NCBI GenBank assembly: GCA_039030555.1
Contig: JBCCDY010000017.1
Location: 25,395-89,394, forward strand
Length of the DNA: 64,000 bases
Source: JBCCDY01 sp039030555
GTDB taxonomy: Bacteria > Bacteroidota > Bacteroidia > Cytophagales > Cyclobacteriaceae
Direction of reading: 5' to 3'
In this document: one piece after another, positions 28,219 to 37,147 of the stretch
Layout of the letters: every line of letters starts with the position of its first letter
Position numbering within the stretch: the stretch's first letter is position 1
Translations under genes and position numbers: made by a program
The notes under the pieces: generated by a model
Seen by the model: only the letters and a program-made list of their open reading frames with translations
Databases searched by the model: none
What the model was told of the DNA's origin: nothing

Positions 28219-28908
28219 ATGAAACTATTCTTCGAAATACTCTTAGGCATTCACATCATTGCTGGGTTCAGTAGCATCGTTATCTTCTGGGCTCCTATCT
28301 TTTTCAAAAAGGGAGATAAAAACCATAGGATCACTGGTAAAATCTATGTTTACTTTATGTGGGTGGTTGTATCAACAGCTTTTATATTAAGTATTGAAAA
28401 TTTTATTCAGGGAGATATCAATACGGCGCTGTTTTTAGGTTTTCTATCGATTTTAAGTGCCAACCCGATTTGGTATGGAGTAGCAATTCTGAATCAGAAA
28501 AGGGGAATTTCAGAATCTTACCGAAAAACACACTATGGGTTCAACATATTGGTCTTTACCGCTGGCTTGGCATTGGTCATGTATGGTATCTCAATTTTAG
28601 ATCAAAGAATTCCTATTCTAATGTTCATTTTTGGAGGGTTGGGGATAGCAAATGGAATAACAATCATTAAAGATTACAACAAAGGTTTGAAAAGATTGAA
28701 TTGGTTTCAGCATCATTATAAAGGCATGGTCATCAGTGCTATAGCGGCCTATACGGCATTCTTTTCTTTTGGTGGCAGGGAGTTCTTTTCAGCAATTCTT
28801 CCCGGGCAATTACAGGTTATTCCCTGGATCTTACCAACTATAATCGGCGTGATCGCAATGAGGTTATTGGATCGGTATTACATTAAAAAAGGAGTAATAA
28901 AAGCTTAA
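28219..28908 (+). CDS. DUF2306-like multi-pass membrane protein
   Basis: A 229-residue protein with about seven membrane helices, beginning MKLFFEILLGIHIIAG. Early Gly/His positions (GIHIIAG; KNHRITGKIYVYFM) recall DUF2306-type haem-binding-like membrane proteins, but this is only a pattern resemblance. An upstream in-frame ATG at 28123 would add 32 polar residues that look like leader DNA, and a possible promoter falls inside that segment, so I prefer ATG 28219. It is divergent from the efflux operon. Function unknown. Confidence 0.7.
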   Translation: MKLFFEILLGIHIIAGFSSIVIFWAPIFFKKGDKNHRITGKIYVYFMWVVVSTAFILSIENFIQGDINTALFLGFLSILSANPIWYGVAILNQKRGISESYRKTHYGFNILVFTAGLALVMYGISILDQRIPILMFIFGGLGIANGITIIKDYNKGLKRLNWFQHHYKGMVISAIAAYTAFFSFGGREFFSAILPGQLQVIPWILPTIIGVIAMRLLDRYYIKKGVIKA

Positions 28909-28915
28909 AAGACTT

Positions 28916-29269
28916 CTATGAACAATGTAACCACTCAATCGCTTTTTCTTTTTGCTTGAATAGGCATAATTGCTTTTTTCTAGCCTGGCCTACTTTTGCT
29001 AAAAACTCCTGTTTTTGCGACTTTATTTTAGGGTCGTAAATAGCAACCTTAAGCTTTTCAGGAATTTCGATGGCAAAATTAAATATATCTACTTCACTAG
29101 GGGAACCTTCCTGCAAAGAGGTATCTACTAAAACCTTTTTTACATTATGTTCAGTGGATAGATTGTTAATTTCATTTAATGACTTCCTCCAATCTTCAAT
29201 ATCAGTCTTTCCTGAAGACTCAACGTTTATTATTTGACATTCGGAATTAAAAAATACGATCTCTGGCAT
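28916..29269 (-). CDS. SpoIIAA/STAS-like small protein
   Basis: A 117-residue cytosolic protein with an alternating alpha/beta pattern: a central VKKVLVDTS strand, a loop and helix, a LKVAIYDP strand, and the C-terminal KEKAIEWL helix typical of SpoIIAA-like (STAS superfamily) proteins. It has no signal peptide or membrane helix. The STAS phosphorylatable serine is not obvious. It starts at ATG 29269 and stands alone between two plus-strand genes. Function unknown. Confidence 0.6.
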   Translation of the reverse strand: MPEIVFFNSECQIINVESSGKTDIEDWRKSLNEINNLSTEHNVKKVLVDTSLQEGSPSEVDIFNFAIEIPEKLKVAIYDPKIKSQKQEFLAKVGQARKKQLCLFKQKEKAIEWLHCS

Positions 29270-29541
29270 TGATTTTCTTTACATAGCTGACTTCGAAACT
29301 AATATATTATTTATGCTTTTTTTCAATGAAGGCTAATGAAATAAACCCTTATGAATGAAATAATCAAAGTTAATGTCGCCGCCCAAACAAACTAGTCTGA
29401 GTTACTATGTCAAATATATTCTTAAATAAAAACGGTTTCCAATCCTCAAACTATAGCTCGATTCTATACATCATCATTTCCAGATCAACATTATTTTGAC
29501 ATATTTGACATTGGTTTTCAACGTACTGACTTTTAAATACA

Positions 29542-30093
29542 ATGAATTCGTCAGAATCTTTTCGCGAATTATTTTTTGAGTATCATCCCATAGTCGTTCA
29601 AACTGCCTTTTTTGTTCTGAATAATGTGAATGAGGCTGAAGACGTAGCCCAAGATGTTTTTAGCAAGCTTTGGGAAAAAGAAGATTTAGATCGAATCGAT
29701 AATCTTAAGGCATATTTAAGAACCTCAGCAAAAAATCTATCGCTAAACAAAATTAAGCAAATAAACCGCCTGAAAGGTAGAGAACAACAATACCTTAGTT
29801 ATTCGTTCGTAGAAGGCGAAGAAGCACCAATTGATCCGCCAAAATCTTTTCTTAATGAGATTGAGAAGGTAATGGATAAACTACCACCTAAGTGCCGGTT
29901 GATATTTTCCATGAGTCGATTTGAAGGTTTGTCTAATACCCAGATTGCAGAACAGCTTGATATCTCCAAAAGGACTGTTGAAACGCAGATATCTGTTGTA
30001 CTTAAATTTCTTAGAAGCGAATTCAAGGGTAGAAAAGACGAGTTTCTGCCTTCATTCATTCCTTTACTTCTAGCAATGGAACTCTGTAGTTGA
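29542..30093 (+). CDS. FecI-type ECF RNA polymerase sigma factor
   Basis: A 183-residue ECF sigma factor. Region 2 spans about residues 8-75 (FEYHPIVVQTAFFVLNNVNEAEDVAQDVFSKLWEK) and region 4 about 118-170 (LPPKCRLIFSMSRFEGLSNTQIAEQLDISKRTVETQI). It directs transcription of the locus that follows: FecR-type anti-sigma, TonB-dependent receptor and GIN lipoprotein. The usual direct FecI-FecR junction is interrupted by a toxin-antitoxin pair on the other strand. It starts at ATG 29542. Confidence 0.93.
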   Translation: MNSSESFRELFFEYHPIVVQTAFFVLNNVNEAEDVAQDVFSKLWEKEDLDRIDNLKAYLRTSAKNLSLNKIKQINRLKGREQQYLSYSFVEGEEAPIDPPKSFLNEIEKVMDKLPPKCRLIFSMSRFEGLSNTQIAEQLDISKRTVETQISVVLKFLRSEFKGRKDEFLPSFIPLLLAMELCS

Positions 30094-30169
30094 TAGTTAA
30101 AACTGAAATATGCATTGTCAAATCTATTCCAGCTTTAATACATAATTCAGGTTAAAGTTTCCTGACTTA

Positions 30170-30436
30170 TCATTCATAATGAGTCCACATACGAAGAACT
30201 TTTACAATATGCTCTTCCTCTAAAATCTGGTAAACAAGTCGATGCTGGATATTGATCCTTCGGGAATATGCACCACTTAAATCACCTTGTAGTTTCTCAA
30301 AGGGAGGGTAATCTTGATAGGGGTTTTCGGACAGAATAAGGAGTAGGCTCTCAACTTTCGGCTTTAATCCGGATAAAGATATCTTCTTTGCATCCTTTTG
30401 AGCCTGCCTGGTGTATACAAGCTTGTATTTGCTCAC
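30170..30436 (-). CDS. YoeB/Txe-type toxin (mRNA interferase)
   Basis: An 88-residue RelE-superfamily toxin of the Txe/YoeB branch that cleaves mRNA at the ribosome. The hallmark C-terminal VLRMWTHYE carries the catalytic His-Tyr pair (His86-Tyr87), and FEKLQGDLSGAYSRRINIQHRLVYQI holds the conserved Glu and Arg. I chose GTG 30436, which overlaps the antitoxin stop codon (GTGA). A TTG one codon upstream is the only alternative. It is translationally coupled to the antitoxin. Confidence 0.92.
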   Translation of the reverse strand: MSKYKLVYTRQAQKDAKKISLSGLKPKVESLLLILSENPYQDYPPFEKLQGDLSGAYSRRINIQHRLVYQILEEEHIVKVLRMWTHYE

Positions 30437-30675
30437 CAATCTAAGCTTTCTGAGGTCTCACTGAGAGGTGTTTCCATTCCTTCAACGATTGACTCTCTCA
30501 TTCCCGGTATTGAGCTAAGAAAGAGTGTTTCTTGAATACTCCTCCAGTCTTCTTCGCTAATCAGTACAGCATTATTGGTTTTACCTTTTATTTGAATAGG
30601 TTCATGTGTTTCACCTGATTGCTTTACAAGCTTGTATATGTTTTTTCTTGCCTCTGTTATGGAAATAGATTTCAT
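30433..30675 (-). CDS. YefM/Phd-type antitoxin
   Basis: An 80-residue antitoxin. The N-terminal MKSISITEARKNIYKLV segment forms the Phd/YefM DNA-binding fold; NAVLISEEDWRSIQETLFL leads to the toxin-binding tail. It precedes the toxin with a 4-bp overlap and should repress its own promoter. A 20-bp near-palindrome sits 8 bp upstream of the ATG. The module lies between the fecI-like and fecR-like genes, on the opposite strand. Confidence 0.92.
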   Translation of the reverse strand: MKSISITEARKNIYKLVKQSGETHEPIQIKGKTNNAVLISEEDWRSIQETLFLSSIPGMRESIVEGMETPLSETSESLDW

Positions 30676-30682
30676 AATATAA

Positions 30683-30702
30683 ACGTACGTTATAACGAAC
30701 GT
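30683..30702. promoter_or_regulatory. Candidate operator of the toxin-antitoxin module
   Basis: A 20-bp palindrome, ACGTACGTTA (30683-30692) with TAACGAACGT (30693-30702), one mismatch. It ends 8 bp from the antitoxin start codon, the usual position for antitoxin autoregulation. It lacks the TGTACA cores of the E. coli yefM operator. Confidence 0.6.
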
Positions 30703-30826
30703 AAATCAAATTAAATGGTTCTAGTCGATAGGATTAAAGTCAAGCTATAGAATAGAGCTCAGAAAAAATCACGAAACTTCTACGTGTTTTCCCAATCGGT
30801 CTTGTCATATAAACAAATCGCGGCAC

Positions 30827-31810
30827 ATGACTGATGAAAATAAGTATGAATTACTTCGAAAGAAGCTTCAAAATGAGGAGTTAAGTGAAGAAGAAACTTC
30901 AGAATGGGATGATTACATCAAACGGCCTAAACAGAAAAAAGAGTTTGATAAACTGAAAGTGAAGTGGAAACTCAGTGAGAAAGTCAGAATTCGTATACCT
31001 CTGAATACTGAAGCATCCTGGAAAAAATTCAATTCAGATAAGACAATTGTAAAAACCCTGAACTGGTATCAAAAAAGAACTTTCAAAATAGCAGCTTCCC
31101 TTCTGTTTTTAATTACGTTTGCAGTTCTATTCTATCTTTTTCAGCCCTCTTCACTGGAAATCATTAGTACCGGAATGGATGAAAACAGAGAATATTCACT
31201 TCCTGACGGTACAAAAGTATGGCTCAACGAAAACTCCAGTATTAGCTACTCAAAAGAACATTACGGAAGTGATACAAGAAGCATTACAATGGATGGTGAA
31301 GTTTACTACAATGTAGAAAGAAATGAGTCCATACCATTTGAAGTCGCAATTAATGAAGTGAGAGTAAAAGTGCTTGGAACCTCATTTAATATAAAATCTG
31401 GAAGTTCTTCAATACCACTTGAGGTATTAGTGACCTCAGGGAAAGTCTCTTTGTCTTCTGAAGCAAGAACGAAAGAACAACTCATACTCACCAAAGGTCA
31501 AAGTGGTATTTTCAATTGGGAAAATCAGTCGTTGGAAAAATCAGATCAGTTTAACCTAAATGAGATATCATGGCAGACCCGTGAACTTGTATTTAAAGAA
31601 GATATACTGGAAGATGTTCTAGCAGACCTGGAAAAACATTTTGGGATAACTATCAAGGTTCAAAATCCAGACATTCTGAATTGCAGGTTCACCAGTTCGT
31701 TCAGGAATCCGAAATTGTCCGAGGTAATGGAAGCTATCACTGTTTCGCTCGATTTAAAATCCGGAAAAATCAATAACAAAAGCTATTCTTTAACCGGAAA
31801 AGGTTGCTAA
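30827..31810 (+). CDS. FecR-type anti-sigma factor/regulator
   Basis: A 327-residue inner-membrane regulator. A cytosolic N-terminus binds the sigma factor, one membrane helix is at about residues 87-106, a FecR domain follows (about 112-210; YSLPDGTKVWLNENSSI), and the DUF4974-like domain (about 250-322; KEDILEDVLADLEKHFGI) contacts the signalling domain of the receptor. It relays signals from the TonB-dependent receptor 2 bp downstream to the FecI-type sigma at 29542. It starts at ATG 30827. Confidence 0.94.
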   Translation: MTDENKYELLRKKLQNEELSEEETSEWDDYIKRPKQKKEFDKLKVKWKLSEKVRIRIPLNTEASWKKFNSDKTIVKTLNWYQKRTFKIAASLLFLITFAVLFYLFQPSSLEIISTGMDENREYSLPDGTKVWLNENSSISYSKEHYGSDTRSITMDGEVYYNVERNESIPFEVAINEVRVKVLGTSFNIKSGSSSIPLEVLVTSGKVSLSSEARTKEQLILTKGQSGIFNWENQSLEKSDQFNLNEISWQTRELVFKEDILEDVLADLEKHFGITIKVQNPDILNCRFTSSFRNPKLSEVMEAITVSLDLKSGKINNKSYSLTGKGC

Positions 31811-31812
31811 AA

Positions 31813-34455
31813 ATGTATTTTTTGACCAAACTATACCTAGCGATAATTTTCTTACTGATATCTTTCAGACTGTTTTCTCAGAGTAATGGTCTTGACAGAC
31901 AAATCAGTTTAAATGTTGAAGAACAGCCTTTGACAGATGTTCTTTCATTAATAACTGATTTGTCTGACATTCAGTTTACCTATAGCAGTAGTGTTATTCC
32001 TATCGACGAAAGGATTAGTATCCAGGAGAATAAAATTTCTGTTCGTGAGGCTTTGAAAACGATTTTAAAAGAACTTCCTGTGACTTTCAGTGCATCCGGT
32101 TCTCGCGTAATACTAAAAAAACTGGATTTCAGACAGACTGTAAAAGGCAGAATTGTCGATACCGATACACAACAGCCTATTGTGGGAGCTAATGTTATCA
32201 TTATCAACTCAGAACCAATGCAAGGAGCGAGTACCGATTTTAATGGTTACTTTAAAATAGAAAATGTTCCGATTGGCAGACAGGATATCCTTATAAAGTA
32301 TTTAGGTTATGAAGATCGATACTTGTCCAATATGCTGGTATCATCAGGAAAAGAACTGGTTATCAACACTGAGATCAGGGAGTCCATATTGAAAATGAAG
32401 GAAGTGGTCATAACAGGTGTAAAGAACAACTTTCAACCCATTAACGAATCGGCCCAGGTCAGTGCAAGATCATTTTCAGTAGAGGAAACCAAACGATATG
32501 CTGCATCGGTTGGAGATCCGGCGAGACTGGCACTGGCATACCCCGGAGTATCCGCAGGAGACGATGGTACAAATGAAATCATCATTAGAGGAAACTCCTC
32601 CAATGGTCTTTTATGGAGGCTTGAAGGAGTAGAAATACCTAACCCCAACCACTTTTCAGACGTAGGCGCGTCTACTGGTGGCATTAGTATGTTCAGCACT
32701 CAAATGATCTCCAGATCAGATTTCTTGACTGGAGCATTTCCCAGTCAGTACGGTAATGCTTTGTCTGGAGTATTTGATATAAGATTCAGAAATGGTAACA
32801 GAGACAAGCGAGAATACACCTTTCAGGCAGGGTTACTAGGTCTTGATGTTTCTGCGGAAGGTCCATTCAAAAAAGGAGATGCTTCCACCTTTCTTTTCAA
32901 TTATCGGTACTCCACACTTGGTATTCTAAGCGGTATAGGGTTTAATGTTGAGGAAGGAAATGAAAGTAATGTATTCCAGGATATTTCATTTAAAGTAGAT
33001 ATCCCTACTGATAAGTTTGGTCGTTTTTCAGTATTTGGATTGGGAGGTTTAAGCAGTTTCACCGATAACAATGGCAATTTTTTCGATCAGAAAGAAACGT
33101 ATCGAATGGGTGTTGCTGGCTTAAAAAACACATATTCCATAAATAATAAAACATACCTAGAAACAACTATTTCCACTGCTGTGGATGAAGTAATACTAGA
33201 TTCAGAGGAGTTTGTAGACCTGAGTAATTTTCCGGAATTGAACACGAATTCAATTGATACCATCAATTTTGACGGAAAATACAGAAGAACATATCATCGT
33301 TTTGGGACTGTATTAAATACAAAGATCAATGCGAACCATTCATTAGAACTAGGTGGGGTTTATAGCTTATTAGGTTATAATTTCTCGGAATTCTTTAACC
33401 CTTTTGATACTATTGAAGCAGAACAAGGCTTTGAGTTTATAAGGGAAACTAATGAATCCTCCACTCTACAGGCTTATGGAAACTGGACATATAGAATAGC
33501 ACCTAGCCTTACATTCGTAGGAGGTATTCATGTATTTCATTTCGAATTCAATAGTGAATTACTTGTTCAGCCAAGGGCAAGTTTAAAATGGCAGTTTAAG
33601 CCTGATCAATCTATTAGTTTTGGTTATGGCGAACACAGTAGAATAGAGTCTCTGGAATTCTATCTAGGAACGGAGTTCCGTGAAGATGGTCAACGTGTGC
33701 AAAACAATCGTGATCTTGACATCTCCAAAGCCCGTCATTATGTATTGGGTTACGACCATCAGATTTCTGATGATCTTTATTTCAAAACAGAGTTTTACTA
33801 CCAGCAGCTGTTCGATATCCCGGTAGCCGTTAACTTCACTCAAAGCCCACAATTAGGAGCTTACTCAGCACTTCTAGATTATGATGAATTCACCAATTTT
33901 ATCGAGTTTGAAGATTTGGAAAATACGGGTACCGGAACGAATTATGGGGTTGAGTTATCTCTTGAAAAGAGGTTTAACGACAATTATTACTTCATGATTA
34001 ACAGTTCTGTTTTTGACTCTAAATATGTAGCTGGAGATGGAATAGAACGAAACTCAAGATTCGATGGTCGTTTCAATTTTAATATGGTTGGAGGAAAAGA
34101 ATTTGCAGTAGGCAAAGCAGACAAGAATATTTTTGGAGTGAATTTAAAAGCACTTTACTCCGGAAACAATAGAGTTGCAGCTATTGATTTACAGTCTTCT
34201 ATAGAAAATCGATTTGAAACTCGCGATTTTACAAATGCTTTTTCTCAGCGACCTACAAATTACTTCCGGGCTGACCTCCAGCTTAGCTTCATTAAAAACA
34301 AGTCAAAATCAACTCATGAATGGCGTTTAGACATACAGAATGTTACGAATAGAAGTAATATATTAAGTGATTTCTACAATCGACGAACAGAGCGAGTTGA
34401 AAAAGTATTTCAAACCAGCCTGATTCCCGTACTGAGTTACAGAATTCAGTTTTAA
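31813..34455 (+). CDS. TonB-dependent receptor with STN and carboxypeptidase-like domains
   Basis: An outer-membrane receptor of about 880 residues. Order: signal peptide (ends RLFSQ); STN domain (about 25-100; LNVEEQPLTDVLSLI), which signals to the FecR protein; carboxypeptidase-D-like domain (about 105-190; VKGRIVDTDTQQPIVGANV); plug (about 210-320); and a C-terminal barrel ending in an aromatic residue (RIQF). I chose ATG 31813, 2 bp after the FecR stop; a TTG at 31804 would overlap it. No SusD partner follows, so it is more likely a siderophore, metal or peptide receptor than a glycan system. The ligand is unknown. Confidence 0.93.
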   Translation: MYFLTKLYLAIIFLLISFRLFSQSNGLDRQISLNVEEQPLTDVLSLITDLSDIQFTYSSSVIPIDERISIQENKISVREALKTILKELPVTFSASGSRVILKKLDFRQTVKGRIVDTDTQQPIVGANVIIINSEPMQGASTDFNGYFKIENVPIGRQDILIKYLGYEDRYLSNMLVSSGKELVINTEIRESILKMKEVVITGVKNNFQPINESAQVSARSFSVEETKRYAASVGDPARLALAYPGVSAGDDGTNEIIIRGNSSNGLLWRLEGVEIPNPNHFSDVGASTGGISMFSTQMISRSDFLTGAFPSQYGNALSGVFDIRFRNGNRDKREYTFQAGLLGLDVSAEGPFKKGDASTFLFNYRYSTLGILSGIGFNVEEGNESNVFQDISFKVDIPTDKFGRFSVFGLGGLSSFTDNNGNFFDQKETYRMGVAGLKNTYSINNKTYLETTISTAVDEVILDSEEFVDLSNFPELNTNSIDTINFDGKYRRTYHRFGTVLNTKINANHSLELGGVYSLLGYNFSEFFNPFDTIEAEQGFEFIRETNESSTLQAYGNWTYRIAPSLTFVGGIHVFHFEFNSELLVQPRASLKWQFKPDQSISFGYGEHSRIESLEFYLGTEFREDGQRVQNNRDLDISKARHYVLGYDHQISDDLYFKTEFYYQQLFDIPVAVNFTQSPQLGAYSALLDYDEFTNFIEFEDLENTGTGTNYGVELSLEKRFNDNYYFMINSSVFDSKYVAGDGIERNSRFDGRFNFNMVGGKEFAVGKADKNIFGVNLKALYSGNNRVAAIDLQSSIENRFETRDFTNAFSQRPTNYFRADLQLSFIKNKSKSTHEWRLDIQNVTNRSNILSDFYNRRTERVEKVFQTSLIPVLSYRIQF

Positions 34456-34479
34456 CGCTAACCACATTTCATTTTAATA

Positions 34480-35214
34480 ATGCGCTCAAAAAATTCATAC
34501 CTAACCCTAATAACAGTACTGGTTTTTCATTCTATTTTTATTTCCTGCAATAACTGCACAGAAGGAGTTGGACAAATTGAAAGCCGTCTATTGACGTTGG
34601 ATTCTTTTTCCGTCATAGAATTAAGCCTTTCAACCGATGTAATCATAAGACAGGGCGAAAGCCAGGAAATCAGTGTAAGAGGAAATCCCAATATTTTAGA
34701 TCGGCTCAATCAAAATGTGAGCAGCGATGGAACCTGGTCTGTTAATTTGGGTAACGGTTGTTTTACAGACTTCATTTTGGAGGTGGAAATAATAGTGCCT
34801 GACATTAACAGAGTTATTGTTAACGGTTCTGGAAATCTGATGCTTACAGAATTCTCTTCCAGTGAGACTTTATCCATAGACATTTTTGGCTCCGGTGATG
34901 TTCGCATGAATAATGGCTTCATTGGCGCAGGTCTGAATGTGAATATTTCTGGTAGTGGATCTGTAACAGCAACGGGAAATTTTAATCCAATTAATAATTT
35001 ATCGATTGTAATAAGCGGTTCAGGAAGATTTGAAGGGTTCCCTGTTCGGACAAATGACTGTGACATAAGCATTTCAGGAAGCGGATCGTCTGAAGTAAAT
35101 GTGGTAGACAACCTGAATGTCATAATCAGTGGTTCAGGATCGGTTTTGTATCGGGTAAATCCTACGATAACACAAACAATTAATGGATCTGGAAATCTGA
35201 TTAACGATAACTAA
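34480..35214 (+). CDS. GIN-domain (DUF2807) lipoprotein
   Basis: A 244-residue lipoprotein (lipobox IFISC, Cys23) with a DUF2807/GIN domain. Its mature chain is a right-handed beta-helix built from repeated SGSG turns (VNGSGNL, IFGSGDV, ISGSGSV, ISGSGRF, ISGSGSS, ISGSGSV, INGSGNL). Such proteins are often called putative auto-transporter adhesin head domains; the real role is unknown. It begins 24 bp after the receptor stop and should be part of the FecI-controlled operon. Confidence 0.9.
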   Translation: MRSKNSYLTLITVLVFHSIFISCNNCTEGVGQIESRLLTLDSFSVIELSLSTDVIIRQGESQEISVRGNPNILDRLNQNVSSDGTWSVNLGNGCFTDFILEVEIIVPDINRVIVNGSGNLMLTEFSSSETLSIDIFGSGDVRMNNGFIGAGLNVNISGSGSVTATGNFNPINNLSIVISGSGRFEGFPVRTNDCDISISGSGSSEVNVVDNLNVIISGSGSVLYRVNPTITQTINGSGNLINDN

Positions 35215-35220
35215 ACTCCC

Positions 35221-35358
35221 ATGAAAAGTACACTTAGCGAAAAAAGTAAAATCAGAAAGCGTACAAGTATGATAAACCAATATTGTAGAATGTTTGAAAA
35301 GCAGGTTCTTATTCTGGAAGAGCTGGAAAAGGGCTATTGGAGGTCTTTGAAGTATTGA
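35221..35358 (+). CDS. Small hypothetical protein, 45 residues
   Basis: A short open frame from ATG 35221 to TGA 35358, only 6 bp after the GIN lipoprotein stop. The product is 45 residues, very basic at the N-terminus (KSKIRKR) and helical at the C-terminus (LILEELEKGYW). No family is recognised. Its position just inside the operon favours a real gene, but its size does not allow certainty. Confidence 0.35.
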   Translation: MKSTLSEKSKIRKRTSMINQYCRMFEKQVLILEELEKGYWRSLKY

Positions 35359-35375
35359 TTAAAAAATCCCAGCAA

Positions 35376-35600
35376 ATGGAAATTATAAAAAAATATATCG
35401 TCTTACTCGCCTTTACTTTAGTATTTGCAAGTTGCTCCAATGATGATGAGCCAATAAGAATAGGATTGGAAGATCCAGTTTTTCAAACTGTTTCCGATGC
35501 TTGGGTGCCTTCAAGTTTTCAGCTTAATATGACAGAGATATGGAATTTTAGTGGAATCAATAGGTCTGGTATGAATTACTATTTCCTTTCTCAAGTCTAA
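35376..35600 (+). CDS. Small lipoprotein
   Basis: A 74-residue putative lipoprotein from ATG 35376. It has a signal peptide with lipobox FASC (Cys20) and the SNDDEP tail often seen after lipid cysteines of surface-exposed Bacteroidota lipoproteins. The mature part is only about 55 residues and its end overlaps the 3' end of the convergent decarboxylase gene by 44 bp. It may be the shortened remnant of a longer lipoprotein. No family recognised. Confidence 0.5.
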   Translation: MEIIKKYIVLLAFTLVFASCSNDDEPIRIGLEDPVFQTVSDAWVPSSFQLNMTEIWNFSGINRSGMNYYFLSQV

Positions 35601-37020
35601 TTTTGCGAATCGACTCAAACCCGAACCAACCCAATTTCTTCAAGGTAGTCTCTATATCCTTTTTAGTAGTTCTTGGGTTTATAATACACATTCTAAGCAC
35701 TTTCATACCTTTTAGCTCCGTAGTAGTGATCATCGCATAACCGTCTTCCAGCATTAAATCTACTATAGCCTGATTCAGTTTTGAAGCCTCTTCTTCTAAA
35801 GTACCATCAGGACGAAACCGGAAATTGATCACACCTATTTTAGCTTTTGTTACAACTTCCCAGTTGTTCATTTCCTGTAAAAGCTCCTCCGTATATTCCG
35901 CAAGATCAATACAGTGAGCCACGGCTTTTTTGAAAGCATTTAGTCCGAACACCTTAAAAGACATCCACAGTTTTAAAGCTTTGAAATCGCGGGTAAGCTG
36001 AATACCGTAATCAAAAAAATTATACTCACCTCCTATCCTATCGGCGTCTTTTAGATATTCAGGTAGAATACTAAATGTCTTTTTCAAAAGCCCTTTTTCT
36101 CGAATGAAAATAGTACCGAGCTCATAGGGTTGAAAAAACCATTTGTGGGGATCGAGCGTCACTGAATCAGCCAATTCAATGCCTTTGAATCTGTCTTTCA
36201 TCCTATCATCCAGTATGGCAGCCCCTCCAAAAGCAGCATCCACATGCATCCACATCCCATGTTCTCGGCAAATCCATGCGATCTCATCCAGACTGTCGAT
36301 AGCTCCGGTATTCGTTGCCCCTGCGTTAGTGATCACACAGAAAGGTTCAAAATCTTGACTTTTATCCTGTTCGATCTCCTTTTTCAAATGATTGACATCC
36401 AGCTCATAATTGTTATTGGACCTTATCTTTTTATATTGACTCTTTTTAAAACCAAGTATCCTTGCCGCCTTTTCAAGCGATGAATGTGTTTGATCAGAGC
36501 AATAAATTATACCTTTCTGAAATTTGTCACCTAGTAGCTTAGTTCTAGCCGTTACTAAGGCGGTAAGATTGGCCATAGAGCCACCACTTACAAAATTACC
36601 TTCGGCTGCATCAGCTAATCCAAGCATATCCTTTAACCAGTCAATTGTGGTTAGCTCAATTTGAGCTGATGCTGCTCCTTCAAGCCAGTTACCATTAAAA
36701 ACGGTATAGCCTGAAGCAAGAAGATCTCCAAGAGCACTCAAATAATTGCTGGGTGTTGGAACAAAAGCGAAGAATCGTGGATGGTTTGTATACGAGACAT
36801 TTGTGAAAACATCTTTTTCAAGAAATGAGATCAATTCCCTTGGATCGCAGCCTTTCAATGGAATTTGTTCTGAAAGGAGTAGTTCCATTTCCTTCTTACT
36901 TGGTACATTACTACTTTGCTTTTCAGCCAGTTCGGAATGATGATCAACCAGCATATCAATAGCCTGATATCCCAGCTTCCTCATCTCTTCCTTTGTCAAC
37001 TCAAGTCTCTCTTTAATCAT
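35557..37020 (-). CDS. PLP-dependent group II amino acid decarboxylase
   Basis: A 487-residue cytosolic decarboxylase of the aromatic-L-amino-acid/glutamate decarboxylase family. Lys293 in LDPHKWFFQPY should bind pyridoxal phosphate; Asp261 in MHVDAAFGG contacts its ring nitrogen, and His179 in CSDQTHSS stacks on the cofactor. The N-terminal SYTNHPRFFAFVPTPSN pattern fits aromatic decarboxylases. The substrate (aromatic amino acid or other) is not certain. It starts at ATG 37020, is divergent from the FkbM operon, and overlaps the small lipoprotein at its 3' end. Confidence 0.92.
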   Translation of the reverse strand: MIKERLELTKEEMRKLGYQAIDMLVDHHSELAEKQSSNVPSKKEMELLLSEQIPLKGCDPRELISFLEKDVFTNVSYTNHPRFFAFVPTPSNYLSALGDLLASGYTVFNGNWLEGAASAQIELTTIDWLKDMLGLADAAEGNFVSGGSMANLTALVTARTKLLGDKFQKGIIYCSDQTHSSLEKAARILGFKKSQYKKIRSNNNYELDVNHLKKEIEQDKSQDFEPFCVITNAGATNTGAIDSLDEIAWICREHGMWMHVDAAFGGAAILDDRMKDRFKGIELADSVTLDPHKWFFQPYELGTIFIREKGLLKKTFSILPEYLKDADRIGGEYNFFDYGIQLTRDFKALKLWMSFKVFGLNAFKKAVAHCIDLAEYTEELLQEMNNWEVVTKAKIGVINFRFRPDGTLEEEASKLNQAIVDLMLEDGYAMITTTELKGMKVLRMCIINPRTTKKDIETTLKKLGWFGFESIRKIRLEKGNSNSYQTY

Positions 37021-37147
37021 GACAAATGCGGTCTTTCTTCAATTTCAGTAAAAAGGTATTATGATTTCCGATTTACCATAATAAATTTGATTAGAGGATG
37101 GGTTTTAAACCAGTGGTATTAACTTGTGGTGACCTAAAGAAAATAAC

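Noticed and set aside
36143..36483. Plus-strand frames opposite the PLP decarboxylase
   Set aside because: They lie opposite the conserved cofactor-binding region of the enzyme and have no features of their own.
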